Of a stretch of DNA of 16,771 nt, positions 1 through 7,701 are shown in pieces (the stretch's first letter is position 1; each line of letters begins with the position of its first letter). The DNA is taken from the NCBI GenBank assembly GCA_017941505.1, contig JAGAWH010000076.1:1-16771 (forward strand), read 5' to 3'. The notes under the pieces were generated by a model, which had not been told where the DNA came from, made no database searches, and saw nothing but the letters and a program-made list of their open reading frames with translations. Source of the stretch: Faecalicoccus sp. (GTDB taxonomy: Bacteria; Bacillota_I; Bacilli_A; Erysipelotrichales; Erysipelotrichaceae). The position numbers and the translations under genes were made by a program.

Positions 1-735
1 AGACTGAATTTCTTTGTTTAAAGAATCGATTTCTTCTACAAGAACACTGATTTCAATCTTTGATAACTCGTTTCTCAGCGCTGTATATTTATTGGCCTTT
101 TTTGCCTGACGTTCTAACGGTCCAAGTCTATTTTCAATTTCATCTAAAATATCCTGTAGACGGTCCAGATTCTCTTGAGCTTTTTCTAGCTTGGAAAGCG
201 AAACCTTTTTGCGTTTTTTATATTTTGCGACACCGGCTGCCTCTTCAAACAACAGTCTTCTTTCTTCCGGCTTGGCATCCGCAAAGGAGGAGATATTTCC
301 CTGCGTGATAATGCTTAAAGAATCTCTTCCCAAACCGGTATCCATGACAAGATCATTAATGTCTTTTAAGCGGCATGGTGTCTTATTGATAAAATAGCTG
401 GCCTCATTAGTAGAACGGGTCAACTGTCTTGTGATTTCAATTTCTTCAAAGGGAGAGTCAAATACGTGCTTCGTGTTGTCAAAGACAAGGGTTACCTTTG
501 CCATATTGACAGGACGGCGTATTTCACTTCCGGAGAAGATAATATCCGACATCGAAGATCCGGAACGTAACGATTTTACGCTCTGTTCCCCTAAGACCCA
601 GCGAATCGCATCATTGATGTTGGATTTACCGCAGCCATTGGGTCCGACAATACCGGTGATATCCTGATCAAAGATCAGAACCGTCTTATCCGCAAAGCTT
701 TTAAATCCTTGTATTTCAATACGTTTTAAAAACAT
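1..735 (-). CDS. smc: Chromosome segregation SMC ATPase, N-terminal part (gene continues past the left edge)
   Basis: Structural-maintenance-of-chromosomes protein, which works with ScpA/ScpB to compact and segregate the nucleoid. I translated 245 open codons from an ATG at 735 to the window edge; the hinge and C-terminal half lie outside. The start reads MFLKRIEIQGFKSFADKT, followed by the Walker A motif GPNGCGKSN at residues 31-39 and INDAIRWVLGEQS. Further on come SIITQGNISSF and the family-typical KPEERRLLFEEAAG segment. After that the protein becomes charged and heptad-like (LSKLEKAQENLDRLQDIL), the beginning of the first coiled coil. It follows the rseP terminator and has its own promoter, so it is a separate transcription unit although it is co-directional. 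An ATG at 735 is preceded by AGGATGTG, a moderate ribosome binding site. Nothing looks damaged in the visible part. Confidence 0.96.
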   Translation of the reverse strand, partial: MFLKRIEIQGFKSFADKTVLIFDQDITGIVGPNGCGKSNINDAIRWVLGEQSVKSLRSGSSMSDIIFSGSEIRRPVNMAKVTLVFDNTKHVFDSPFEEIEITRQLTRSTNEASYFINKTPCRLKDINDLVMDTGLGRDSLSIITQGNISSFADAKPEERRLLFEEAAGVAKYKKRKKVSLSKLEKAQENLDRLQDILDEIENRLGPLERQAKKANKYTALRNELSKIEISVLVEEIDSLNKEIQS

Positions 736-761
736 GTTTTTATCACATCCTAAACATAGGC

Positions 762-791
762 ATTATATCAAATTCATATGCCTTCATTCAA
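762..791 (-). promoter_or_regulatory. smc promoter
   Basis: On the minus strand, TTGAAT (791-786) and TATAAT (767-762) are separated by 18 bases, and a TGA just before the -10 gives an extended -10 (TGATATAAT). The -35 overlaps the T-tract of the upstream rseP terminator, so termination and re-initiation are packed together. Short arms GGCAT and ATGCC (782-778 and 763-759) flank and partly overlap the -10 and could be an operator, but they are too short to claim. Confidence 0.75.
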
Positions 792-815
792 AAAAACTCA
801 TCAAAAGATGAGTTT
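790..815 (-). terminator. Rho-independent terminator after rseP
   Basis: Read on the minus strand, a 9-bp perfect stem (AAACTCATC / GATGAGTTT, 815-794) with a TTTT loop runs into seven T residues (796-790). It begins directly behind the rseP stop codon at 817-819 and closes the pyrH-to-rseP operon. Confidence 0.9.
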
Positions 816-816
816 G

Positions 817-1887
817 TTAAAAAAATCGTAATAAATCATTATATGTCGCAAACAACATTAAGCCAATCAATAAGACAAAGCTGCCTACGATAATGGTTTC
901 AATAATTTTCGAATCGATCTTATGACCGAGAATTTTTTCAAGTAATACGATCACAATGCGCCCGCCATCAAGTGCCGGTAAAGGCAATAGATTAAAGATA
1001 CCGATATTTAGCGATATCATTGCGATCAAGATCAAATACGCTTGAAGTCCATATTGGGTAGCCTGCGAAGTCACATTGTAGATACCAACCGGCCCGGATA
1101 GGTTTTCCAATCCTTCACCTTTGATCAAATGACCGAGTGACCGGTAGATCGTCGTTGCATCCTGAATCATATCTTTTGTGGCGATGCCAAATGCTTCATA
1201 CCAAGCGGTTTTACGGGTTTGGGCCTGGGATACAAAGCCTAACAAATATCCCTGTACCTCTTCGTTGTATTCCGGTGTCGCATATAAGGTAACCGTTTCA
1301 TCCCCACGCTTAACCGTTAAAGTAAGTTCATCATGATAGAACTGGATGAATTCAAGTAACTCGGATTGTGTTTCCGGCTCTAAGCTGTGATCACCACAGG
1401 TAACCTTAACGATTTCATCGCCTTCTTGAAGTCCGGCAGCTTCAGCCGGGGAGCCTTCATTAACCTGATATACAATCGGTAAAGCCGGCTCTACCACATA
1501 TCCACGGTTCATCTGCACACCGACATAAATACACCATGCCAGGATGAAATTCATTGTAACGCCCGCCAACATGATCAGTACCTGCTGCCAAGTTTTTTTG
1601 TTGTTGAGGCGCTGGTCGGCAGGGACGTTTTTTAACCAATCGGTTTGGTCGTCCTGGGAGCCATCTTCTTCTCCGGCCATCATAACATATCCCCCTAAAG
1701 GAATTGCCCGAATCGAAAACATCGTCTGTTTTCCCTGATGTTGATAAATAGCCGGTCCCATTCCGATCGAAAATTCATGGCAATAAACACCAAAATGTCT
1801 TGCGACAATGAAATGTCCGAATTCATGGATGACCACGATAATTGACAACATCAATACAAAGGCAAGAATTCCAATCAAACTCTGCAT
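817..1887 (-). CDS. rseP: RIP metalloprotease (site-2 protease family) RseP/RasP
   Basis: Membrane-embedded zinc protease that makes the second, intramembrane cut in anti-sigma factors and clears signal-peptide remnants. The 356 residues show the catalytic HEFGH (H21, E22, H25) inside the first membrane helix and a second helix around ILAWCIYVGVQMNRG. A PDZ-like region follows (VNEGSPAEAAGLQEGDEIVKV), and then the C-terminal NLLPLPALDGGRI motif with the aspartate that completes the zinc site. Length is normal for the Gram-positive family. The ATG at 1887 has a strong ribosome binding site, AAGGGGG, about 8 bases upstream. The gene starts 24 bases after the cdsA remnant. In many Bacillota dxr sits between cdsA and rseP; here there is no dxr. 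Confidence 0.95.
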   Translation of the reverse strand: MQSLIGILAFVLMLSIIVVIHEFGHFIVARHFGVYCHEFSIGMGPAIYQHQGKQTMFSIRAIPLGGYVMMAGEEDGSQDDQTDWLKNVPADQRLNNKKTWQQVLIMLAGVTMNFILAWCIYVGVQMNRGYVVEPALPIVYQVNEGSPAEAAGLQEGDEIVKVTCGDHSLEPETQSELLEFIQFYHDELTLTVKRGDETVTLYATPEYNEEVQGYLLGFVSQAQTRKTAWYEAFGIATKDMIQDATTIYRSLGHLIKGEGLENLSGPVGIYNVTSQATQYGLQAYLILIAMISLNIGIFNLLPLPALDGGRIVIVLLEKILGHKIDSKIIETIIVGSFVLLIGLMLFATYNDLLRFF

Positions 1888-1911
1888 GTCATTCCCCCTT
1901 TTTTCTTTATC

Positions 1912-2678
1912 TTAGATAAAGAATACGCATAATGCAGTAAACATTACTAAATTCAACAACAAAGAATCCACTCTGTCAAGTATTCCGCCATGTCCCGGTA
2001 ATAAATTGGAGAAATCTTTCACACCGTAATAGCGCTTGATCAAGCTGAAACATAAGTCTCCTACCTCAGCTGTAATCGGACAGATCAAACTTAACAGTAA
2101 ACTGAATGTTATATTTAATTGATCTCTAAAAATCAAAGTAATAATCAAACCGAGAATAAATCCAAAGGCTACACCGCCACCAAAGCCTTCCCAGCTTTTT
2201 TTCGGGGATACCCGCGGATTCATTTTATGTTTTCCATACTTGCGTCCGATAAACCAGGCACCTGTATCCGAACCGTAGGTTGCGAACACGATCACAATTA
2301 AATAGTAATGGTTTAAAGTAATGTAGCGCATTCATAAAGTAAAAGTGGAAAGAACACAGAATATACAATGGATGAAAAGCTGTTTGCCAGAGTGAATTTC
2401 TCCTGCCAGATCGGAAGTGACCATAAAAGACCTACCCCAAGACATAAATAAGAAATCACATATTCAATCGGAATAAAATAGCCTAAATATGTAAATAGAA
2501 TGATCGCAGGAATCAAATAGATCGGCCAGTCTTTGGACTCCGGCTGAATGTGGAGCCATTCATATCCACCGATTCCAACTATAACCGGAATCAAAAGCTG
2601 TAAAAATATTCCTCCGTAAAATACCGGAACAACACATACTAAAATGATCAACAATGCGGTAATGATACGGTTTTTCAT
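1912..2678 (-). pseudogene. cdsA: Phosphatidate cytidylyltransferase CdsA, split by a one-base frameshift
   Basis: CdsA makes CDP-diacylglycerol from phosphatidic acid and CTP, the precursor of all phosphatidylglycerol-type lipids. Here it is in two overlapping frames. 2678-2313 (121 codons) encodes the N-terminal membrane helices and ends in YECATLL. 2331-1912 (139 codons) begins MRYITLNHYYL and carries SDTGAWFIGRKYGKHK, SPKKSWEG and the complete family signature from SLIKRYYGVKD to GHGGILDRVD. Together they give about 260 residues, the usual size. The junction reads CTTTATGAATGCGC. One extra base between TAT and ATG would join the halves into a normal YxMRYI sequence, so a single-base deletion is the simplest account. 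The start overlaps uppS by 4 bases (ATGA) and has GGAGG upstream. CdsA is normally essential, so this may be a sequencing error, two cooperating half-proteins by reinitiation at 2331, or a real lesion with another cdsA elsewhere. Confidence 0.9.
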
Positions 2679-3370
2679 GATGTTAAGCCTCCAAACCGGC
2701 GGTCGCGGTGATTGAACTTATCAATGCAGTCATCTAAGGCTGCTTCATCAAAATCCGGCCATGCAGTTTCGGTAAAGATTAATTCGGCATAGGCAATCTG
2801 CCATAACAGATAATTGGATATACGGCATTCCCCGCTGGTGCGGATCATCAAATCGATATTTTCCGGTACCATCAAATAGGAGCTGACTTCTTCTTCGGTA
2901 ATGTCATTGGCTCTTCCGTTTTTTACATCGTCGGCATAATGCTGCATCGCAAGAAGGAGTTCTCTTCTTGATCCATAATTGATCGCAATACATAAATTTA
3001 ATCCGGTATTTTCCTTACTTTGGTCAACAGCCTTACGGATGACTTTCTGAGTATCATCCGGGAAGCGTTCCAATTCACCGGCAAAGGTAACTTTAATATT
3101 GTTGGCCATCAGCTCTTTCATAAAGCGGTCAAAAAAGATACCCGGAAGCTTACATAAATAGGAAACTTCATCCTCCGGACGTTTCCAGTTTTCGGTCGAA
3201 AAAGCGTAAAGAATGAGCTTTTTTACTCCCAGCTTATTGGCATGTAATGCCACGGTACGGATGGTATCGGCACCCTGTTTATGACCGGCTGTACGAGGCA
3301 ATCCCCTCTTCTTTGCCCAGCGTCCGTTTCCATCCATGATGATCGCAATTGTTTGAGGCACTGTACTCAT
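2675..3370 (-). CDS. uppS: Isoprenyl transferase (undecaprenyl diphosphate synthase)
   Basis: cis-Prenyltransferase that extends farnesyl diphosphate with isopentenyl diphosphate to the C55 carrier lipid for peptidoglycan and wall polymers. The N-terminal AIIMDGNGRWAKKRG holds the catalytic Asp13. It is followed by the AGHKQGAD, YAFSTENWKRP and INYGSRREL motifs, and the C-terminal substrate-binding block RTSGECRISNYLLWQ. The family more often has Gln or His where Cys sits in SGECR; this is outside the catalytic aspartate. The length, 231 residues, is at the short end of normal. ATG at 3370 is preceded by AAGGAGAATCGTT, a good ribosome binding site. It overlaps cdsA by 4 bases. No promoter fits between the frr-uppS hairpin and the start codon, so expression needs readthrough or a promoter inside frr. 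Confidence 0.96.
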   Translation of the reverse strand: MSTVPQTIAIIMDGNGRWAKKRGLPRTAGHKQGADTIRTVALHANKLGVKKLILYAFSTENWKRPEDEVSYLCKLPGIFFDRFMKELMANNIKVTFAGELERFPDDTQKVIRKAVDQSKENTGLNLCIAINYGSRRELLLAMQHYADDVKNGRANDITEEEVSSYLMVPENIDLMIRTSGECRISNYLLWQIAYAELIFTETAWPDFDEAALDDCIDKFNHRDRRFGGLTS

Positions 3371-3386
3371 AACGATTCTCCTTTCG

Positions 3387-3412
3387 AAAAAATGCCCAAT
3401 ACGAGATTGGGC
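3387..3412 (-). terminator. Intra-operon terminator-like hairpin between frr and uppS
   Basis: On the minus strand a perfect 7-bp stem GCCCAAT / ATTGGGC (3412-3394) with loop CTCGT is followed by A and TTTTTT (to 3387). It touches the frr stop codon (3413) and ends 16 bases before the uppS ATG. It has all the parts of an intrinsic terminator, but the operon must be read through it. A partial terminator that lowers uppS-cdsA-rseP relative to pyrH-frr is the likely role. Confidence 0.75.
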
Positions 3413-3958
3413 TTATACTTTTAAGATATCTTTTTCTTTATCTTCAACAAGCTTATCAATTTTCTTGATGTACTTGTCAGTTAATTTTTGAGATTTTTCC
3501 AGATCGTCCTTCTTATCGTCTTCGGTATATTCTTTATCTTTCTTGATGTCGTCGTTGCAGTCACGGCGAATATTACGAACCGCAACCTTTGCCTCTTCAC
3601 CATACTTGCGGGCTTCCTTGGCAAGCTGTTTACGACGATCTTCTGTTAATGCAGGAACCGGAATACGGATCAAATCTGCTTCTGCCTGAGGGTTCAAACC
3701 TAAGTTTGCCTTCTGAATGGCATGAGCCATTGCCTTGACTGCAGAACGGTCATACGGGCGAACGACAAGCTGTGTTCCTTCTACAACCTGAATCTGTCCT
3801 AACTGCATGATCGGAGTCGGTGCTCCATAATAATCAACCTGTACACGCTCTAACATTGCAGGGCTGGCACGTCCGGTGCGAATGGTACGAAGATTGGAAT
3901 TTAAATTATCGATAGTATCTTCCATTCTTAATTCGGCTTCATCTAAATAATCTGACAT
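3413..3958 (-). CDS. frr: Ribosome recycling factor
   Basis: Cytoplasmic factor that splits post-termination ribosomes together with EF-G. The protein (181 residues, family about 185) shows the hallmark order: N-terminal helix with NLRTIRTGRASPAML, the second domain VDYYGAPTPIMQLGQIQV, VVRPYDRSAVKAMAHAIQ, LGLNPQAEADLIRIPVPALTEDRRK, then the long C-terminal helices with VRNIRRDCNDDIKK. The ATG at 3958 has AAGGAG 8 bases upstream. It begins 11 bases after the pyrH stop, the standard pyrH-frr pair in Bacillota. Nothing is unusual in the protein; the hairpin behind its stop codon is described separately. Confidence 0.98.
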   Translation of the reverse strand: MSDYLDEAELRMEDTIDNLNSNLRTIRTGRASPAMLERVQVDYYGAPTPIMQLGQIQVVEGTQLVVRPYDRSAVKAMAHAIQKANLGLNPQAEADLIRIPVPALTEDRRKQLAKEARKYGEEAKVAVRNIRRDCNDDIKKDKEYTEDDKKDDLEKSQKLTDKYIKKIDKLVEDKEKDILKV

Positions 3959-3969
3959 ACTACTTCTCC

Positions 3970-4742
<773 letters not shown>

Positions 4743-4788
4743 GGTCAAACAAGTTCATCGATGGTTCGCATACCATCTTCTGTCAATA

Positions 4789-5085
4789 TTAGTATTCAAT
4801 CTGGGTGCATACAAATTGATCGGTCTTAAAATACGTACCATCACTTTTACCCAATTCCACGTGATAGGTATTATGGATGAACTTCTCCCAATCTTCCTTA
4901 GTGTCAAGCTCAGCTACTAAAACTACAGAATCACTTACTCCAAGCCATCCGGTCGCCTTTTGTACGGTTAATTTTTTGAGCTCAGGCACATACGTCATTA
5001 GATCTCGCATCTGCTTCATTCTCGTTTCAATTTGATCATCAGTAACACCCTCTTTGATTGGTGCAATAAAAATGTGTTTTACCAT
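4789..5085 (-). CDS. Stress-responsive A/B-barrel (Dabb) domain protein
   Basis: A 98-residue protein that is a single dimeric alpha/beta-barrel domain by pattern. It has a first strand MVKHIFIAPIKEGVTDDQ, a helix IETRMKQMRDLMTYVPELKKLTV, strand SDSVVLVAELDTKEDWEKFIHN, and the terminal TYHVELGKSDGTYFKTDQFVCTQIEY. This order (MVKHI..., a valine-rich second strand, then an HVE-type helix) is typical of Dabb proteins, whose biochemical role is mostly unknown. I cannot name a substrate. The ATG at 5085 is preceded by a full GGAGG. It begins 9 bases after the aldo/keto reductase stop, so both were probably co-transcribed. If the reductase break lowers transcript stability, this gene would be affected too. 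Confidence 0.75.
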   Translation of the reverse strand: MVKHIFIAPIKEGVTDDQIETRMKQMRDLMTYVPELKKLTVQKATGWLGVSDSVVLVAELDTKEDWEKFIHNTYHVELGKSDGTYFKTDQFVCTQIEY

Positions 5086-5094
5086 GTTTCCTCC

Positions 5095-6057
5095 TTAATA
5101 CCAATCGTGCTTTTCATCACGATTGAGCGCTTCTATTTGTTTCATTTCATCTTCGGTAAGCTCAAAATCAAAGATCGATATATTTTCAGATATATGAGTG
5201 GGATTACTGGATCCCGGTATCACAACAACTCCTCTTTGAATATTCCATCTTAAGATGATCTGAGCTACCGATTTATTGTGATTTTGTGCGATGTTCATGA
5301 TGGTCTCATCATTCAACAATTCCTGCTGGTGACCTCTTCCACCAAGCGGATACCAGGCCTGTACGACAATGTCCTTGGATTGGATAAAATCCACCACTTT
5401 CTGATCCTGGTAATATGGATGCAGCTCGTTTTGTACCAGTGCCGGCATCATATCAACCTGTCCAAGAAAATCATTTAATTCATCGATATAGTAATTGGAA
5501 AGTCCTAAAGATTTAATCTTGCCGCTTTCTACATACTTTTCCATTGCCTTATAGGCTTTGACATCTTGGTCACCCGGATGATGCAGTAACATCATATCGA
5601 TATATCCGATATCCAATTATTCTAAAGCCATATCGATTGCCTTTTCCGGTTCGGAAAACTGACTTGGATAGATCTTTGTGATCACAAAAATATCTTCCCT
5701 TTTGACAAGACCATCCTCTATGGCTTGACGTACCGCTTTTCCTACTTCTTCTTCATTTTCATACATATAGGCCGTATCAATCAAACGATATCCTTCTGAT
5801 ATAGCCGTATAGACCGATTCAAAACAAACATCACCTTTAAGACTATATGTTCCTATGCCCAAAGAGGGCATTTTATATCCGCTGTTTAGTGTAATGTTCG
5901 GATAGTCTTTGGGATTGGAACTGACAGGAGCACTGAATTTTGAACTCTCATTGGCTGGCTTGGTATCATTTGCACTATTTGAATTTTGAGAACATCCGGT
6001 AAGAGAAATACCAAGAATCATACAAAGAGCGAAAAGAATTGTTTTAAATTTTTTCAT
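5095..6057 (-). pseudogene. Lipoprotein-type aldo/keto reductase, broken by an in-frame TAA
   Basis: An NAD(P)H-dependent aldo/keto reductase. A 320-codon frame starts at 6057 and is interrupted by TAA at 5619-5617 (codon 147), with the same frame continuing to 5095. The N-terminus is a lipoprotein signal peptide: MKKFKTILFALCMILGI, lipobox LTGC with Cys22, then a Ser/Asn-rich linker. The AKR barrel follows: SLGIGTYSL, LIDTAYMYENEEEVGKAVR (Asp and Tyr of the tetrad), VITKIYPS (Lys), then after the stop LDIGYIDMMLLHHPG (His), LGLSNYY, VQNELHPYYQ, AWYPLGGRG, VIPGSSNP. The expected residue at the stop is probably Lys (AAA to TAA). Most AKRs are cytoplasmic, so a lipid-anchored one is unusual. 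The second part could start at TTG just after the stop, but it would lack most of the active site. It lies 53 bases after dapB. Confidence 0.88.
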
Positions 6058-6079
6058 AATCTTATCCTGTATACAACAA

Positions 6080-6105
6080 TAGGCAGAAGAATCGTCTTCT
6101 GCCTA
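6080..6105 (-). terminator. Hairpin closing the lysA-dapA-dapB operon
   Basis: A perfect 11-bp inverted repeat (TAGGCAGAAGA / TCTTCTGCCTA) with a CGAT loop starts 5 bases after the dapB stop. The tail is only TTGTTG, so termination may be partial. That would let the reductase and Dabb genes be read from the lysine-controlled transcript, because there is little room for another promoter before 6057. Confidence 0.65.
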
Positions 6106-6110
6106 AATCA

Positions 6111-6812
6111 TTACATCATACTGTCCATATTGTAGAGACCGGCCGGCTGATTTACGACAAATTCAGCTGCCTTAATAGCCCCATTCACAAAAATCTGACG
6201 GTTATTGGCAATATGTTTAATTTCGATGGTTTCATTATCACCAAAGAATTTTACTTCATGAATACCGGCAACCGTTCCACCGCGAAGAGCCATGACACCG
6301 ATTTCCTTCTCGCGTTTTCCTACCATACCTTCACGACCGTAGACCTTCTTAAATTCATTGTTCGGGTCCATCGCTTCTAATAACATCTTAGCCGTACCGC
6401 TTGGAGCATCGGCTTTCTGGTTATGGTGGGTTTCAATCATTTCCATATCAAAATCTTCTTTTAATAACGGTGTTACCATTTGAAGAAGCTTACGCATCAC
6501 CGCTACGCCATAGGAGAAATTGGAGGAATAGAATACCGGTACATCTTTCGAAAGATCATCTAACATATCCAGATGTTCCTTTTCAAGACCGGTAGTTCCA
6601 TATACCAGAGCTGCCTTCATATTTTTACAGTAGTAAGACACCCATGACAAGTTGTCACGATGTGAAAAATCTAACACTACATCGCATTTTTTATCGATGA
6701 CAGAATCTTTATTGAAGATATCGGCAAGACCGATGACTTCATGACCTTTCGCTTCAGCTGTCTTTTTAATCAGCTGACCCATTCTTCCCTGTCCAATAAT
6801 TAGAATTTTCAT
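6111..6812 (-). CDS. dapB: 4-hydroxy-tetrahydrodipicolinate reductase
   Basis: NAD(P)H-dependent second step of the diaminopimelate/lysine branch, cytoplasmic. The N-terminal ILIIGQGRMGQLI is the dinucleotide-binding loop, followed by LDFSHRDN and YGTTGL. The central catalytic block is ETHHNQKADAPSGTA with His129, His130 and Lys133. C-terminal REKEIGVMALRGGTVAGIHEVKF is also family-typical. It has 233 residues, slightly shorter than the common 240-270, and the N-terminal domain is compact. It overlaps dapA by 4 bases (ATGA), a sign of translational coupling. Third gene of the riboswitch-controlled lysA-dapA-dapB operon. Confidence 0.96.
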   Translation of the reverse strand: MKILIIGQGRMGQLIKKTAEAKGHEVIGLADIFNKDSVIDKKCDVVLDFSHRDNLSWVSYYCKNMKAALVYGTTGLEKEHLDMLDDLSKDVPVFYSSNFSYGVAVMRKLLQMVTPLLKEDFDMEMIETHHNQKADAPSGTAKMLLEAMDPNNEFKKVYGREGMVGKREKEIGVMALRGGTVAGIHEVKFFGDNETIEIKHIANNRQIFVNGAIKAAEFVVNQPAGLYNMDSMM

Positions 6813-7690
6813 AGTAAACCAACATCCTTCAATGACTTTTCAAGACGGGCTCTGTTCTTTGGATCCATTGGATATAACGGCATACGGAACGGTCCTACAT
6901 CCATGCCCATTAAGTTTAAGGCTTCCTTTACCGGAATCGGGTTAACTTCACAGAATAAGGAACGAATCAAATCTAAGTACTTTAACTGCAGATCTAAGCT
7001 TCCCTTAGGATTTCCGTTAAACCACTCCATAACCATATTATGCGTGTCCTTTGGTGCAACGTTAGCTAAAACGGAAATAACGCCGCTGCCGCCAAGAGAT
7101 AAGGTAGATGTGATCATATCATCATTACCGGAGTAAAGATGGAAATTGTCATCTACTAAAGTAGCGATATTTGTCAAATAGCTGATGTTGCCGCTGGCTT
7201 CCTTAACACCGTATACGTTTGGATGTTTTGCCAAACGTGCCATAACATCTTCGGATACAGAACAGCCGGTTCTTCCCGGAACGTTATAGACGATAATCGG
7301 GCATTTTGTCTTGTCGGCTACATCGGCAAAGTGATGATACATACCTTCTTTATTGGCCTTATTGTAGTAAGGTGAAATCGTTAATAATAAATCAGCGCCC
7401 ATATCGGCTGCACGAAGGCTTTTTTCCAAGGCAGTCTGAGTGGAGTTAGATCCAGTACCTACAATAACCGGTACACGATGGGCAACGTGGTCAATCGCAA
7501 ACTTGGCAACCGCATCATCCTCTTCATGGGACATGGTTGTACTTTCACCGGTGGTTCCTAAAACTAAAATTCCATCTGTACCTTCGGCAATATGCCATTC
7601 CAACATTTCATCCAGCTTTTCATAGTTTACGCTTCCATCTTCATGAAATGGTGTAACTAACGCTACGATACTTCCTTTAATTTGACTCAT
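6809..7690 (-). CDS. dapA: 4-hydroxy-tetrahydrodipicolinate synthase
   Basis: Condenses pyruvate with aspartate semialdehyde, the committed step to diaminopimelate and lysine. The 293-residue TIM barrel has LGTTGES near residue 45-50 (Thr46-Thr47 of the proton relay), YNVPGRTGCS with Tyr135, and VYGVKEASGN with the Schiff-base Lys163. YSGNDDM and GGSGVISVLAN follow in the C-terminal half. Length is normal. The start ATG (7690) has AGGAGG upstream; 11 bases separate it from the lysA stop. Coupled by overlap to dapB. Confidence 0.97.
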   Translation of the reverse strand: MSQIKGSIVALVTPFHEDGSVNYEKLDEMLEWHIAEGTDGILVLGTTGESTTMSHEEDDAVAKFAIDHVAHRVPVIVGTGSNSTQTALEKSLRAADMGADLLLTISPYYNKANKEGMYHHFADVADKTKCPIIVYNVPGRTGCSVSEDVMARLAKHPNVYGVKEASGNISYLTNIATLVDDNFHLYSGNDDMITSTLSLGGSGVISVLANVAPKDTHNMVMEWFNGNPKGSLDLQLKYLDLIRSLFCEVNPIPVKEALNLMGMDVGPFRMPLYPMDPKNRARLEKSLKDVGLL

Positions 7691-7701
7691 TTTCTTTCCT
7701 C

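Noticed and set aside
60..667. Three plus-strand frames at the left end
   Set aside because: They are antisense to a continuous smc frame with Walker A and coiled-coil start.
2313..2345. Programmed -1 frameshift in cdsA
   Set aside because: No X XXY YYZ slippery site at the junction, and a TGA stands in the -1 frame directly before the second ATG, so slippage would have to happen exactly on the GAA codon.
5617..5619. Recoding of the stop in the reductase
   Set aside because: The codon is TAA; selenocysteine uses TGA and pyrrolysine TAG.
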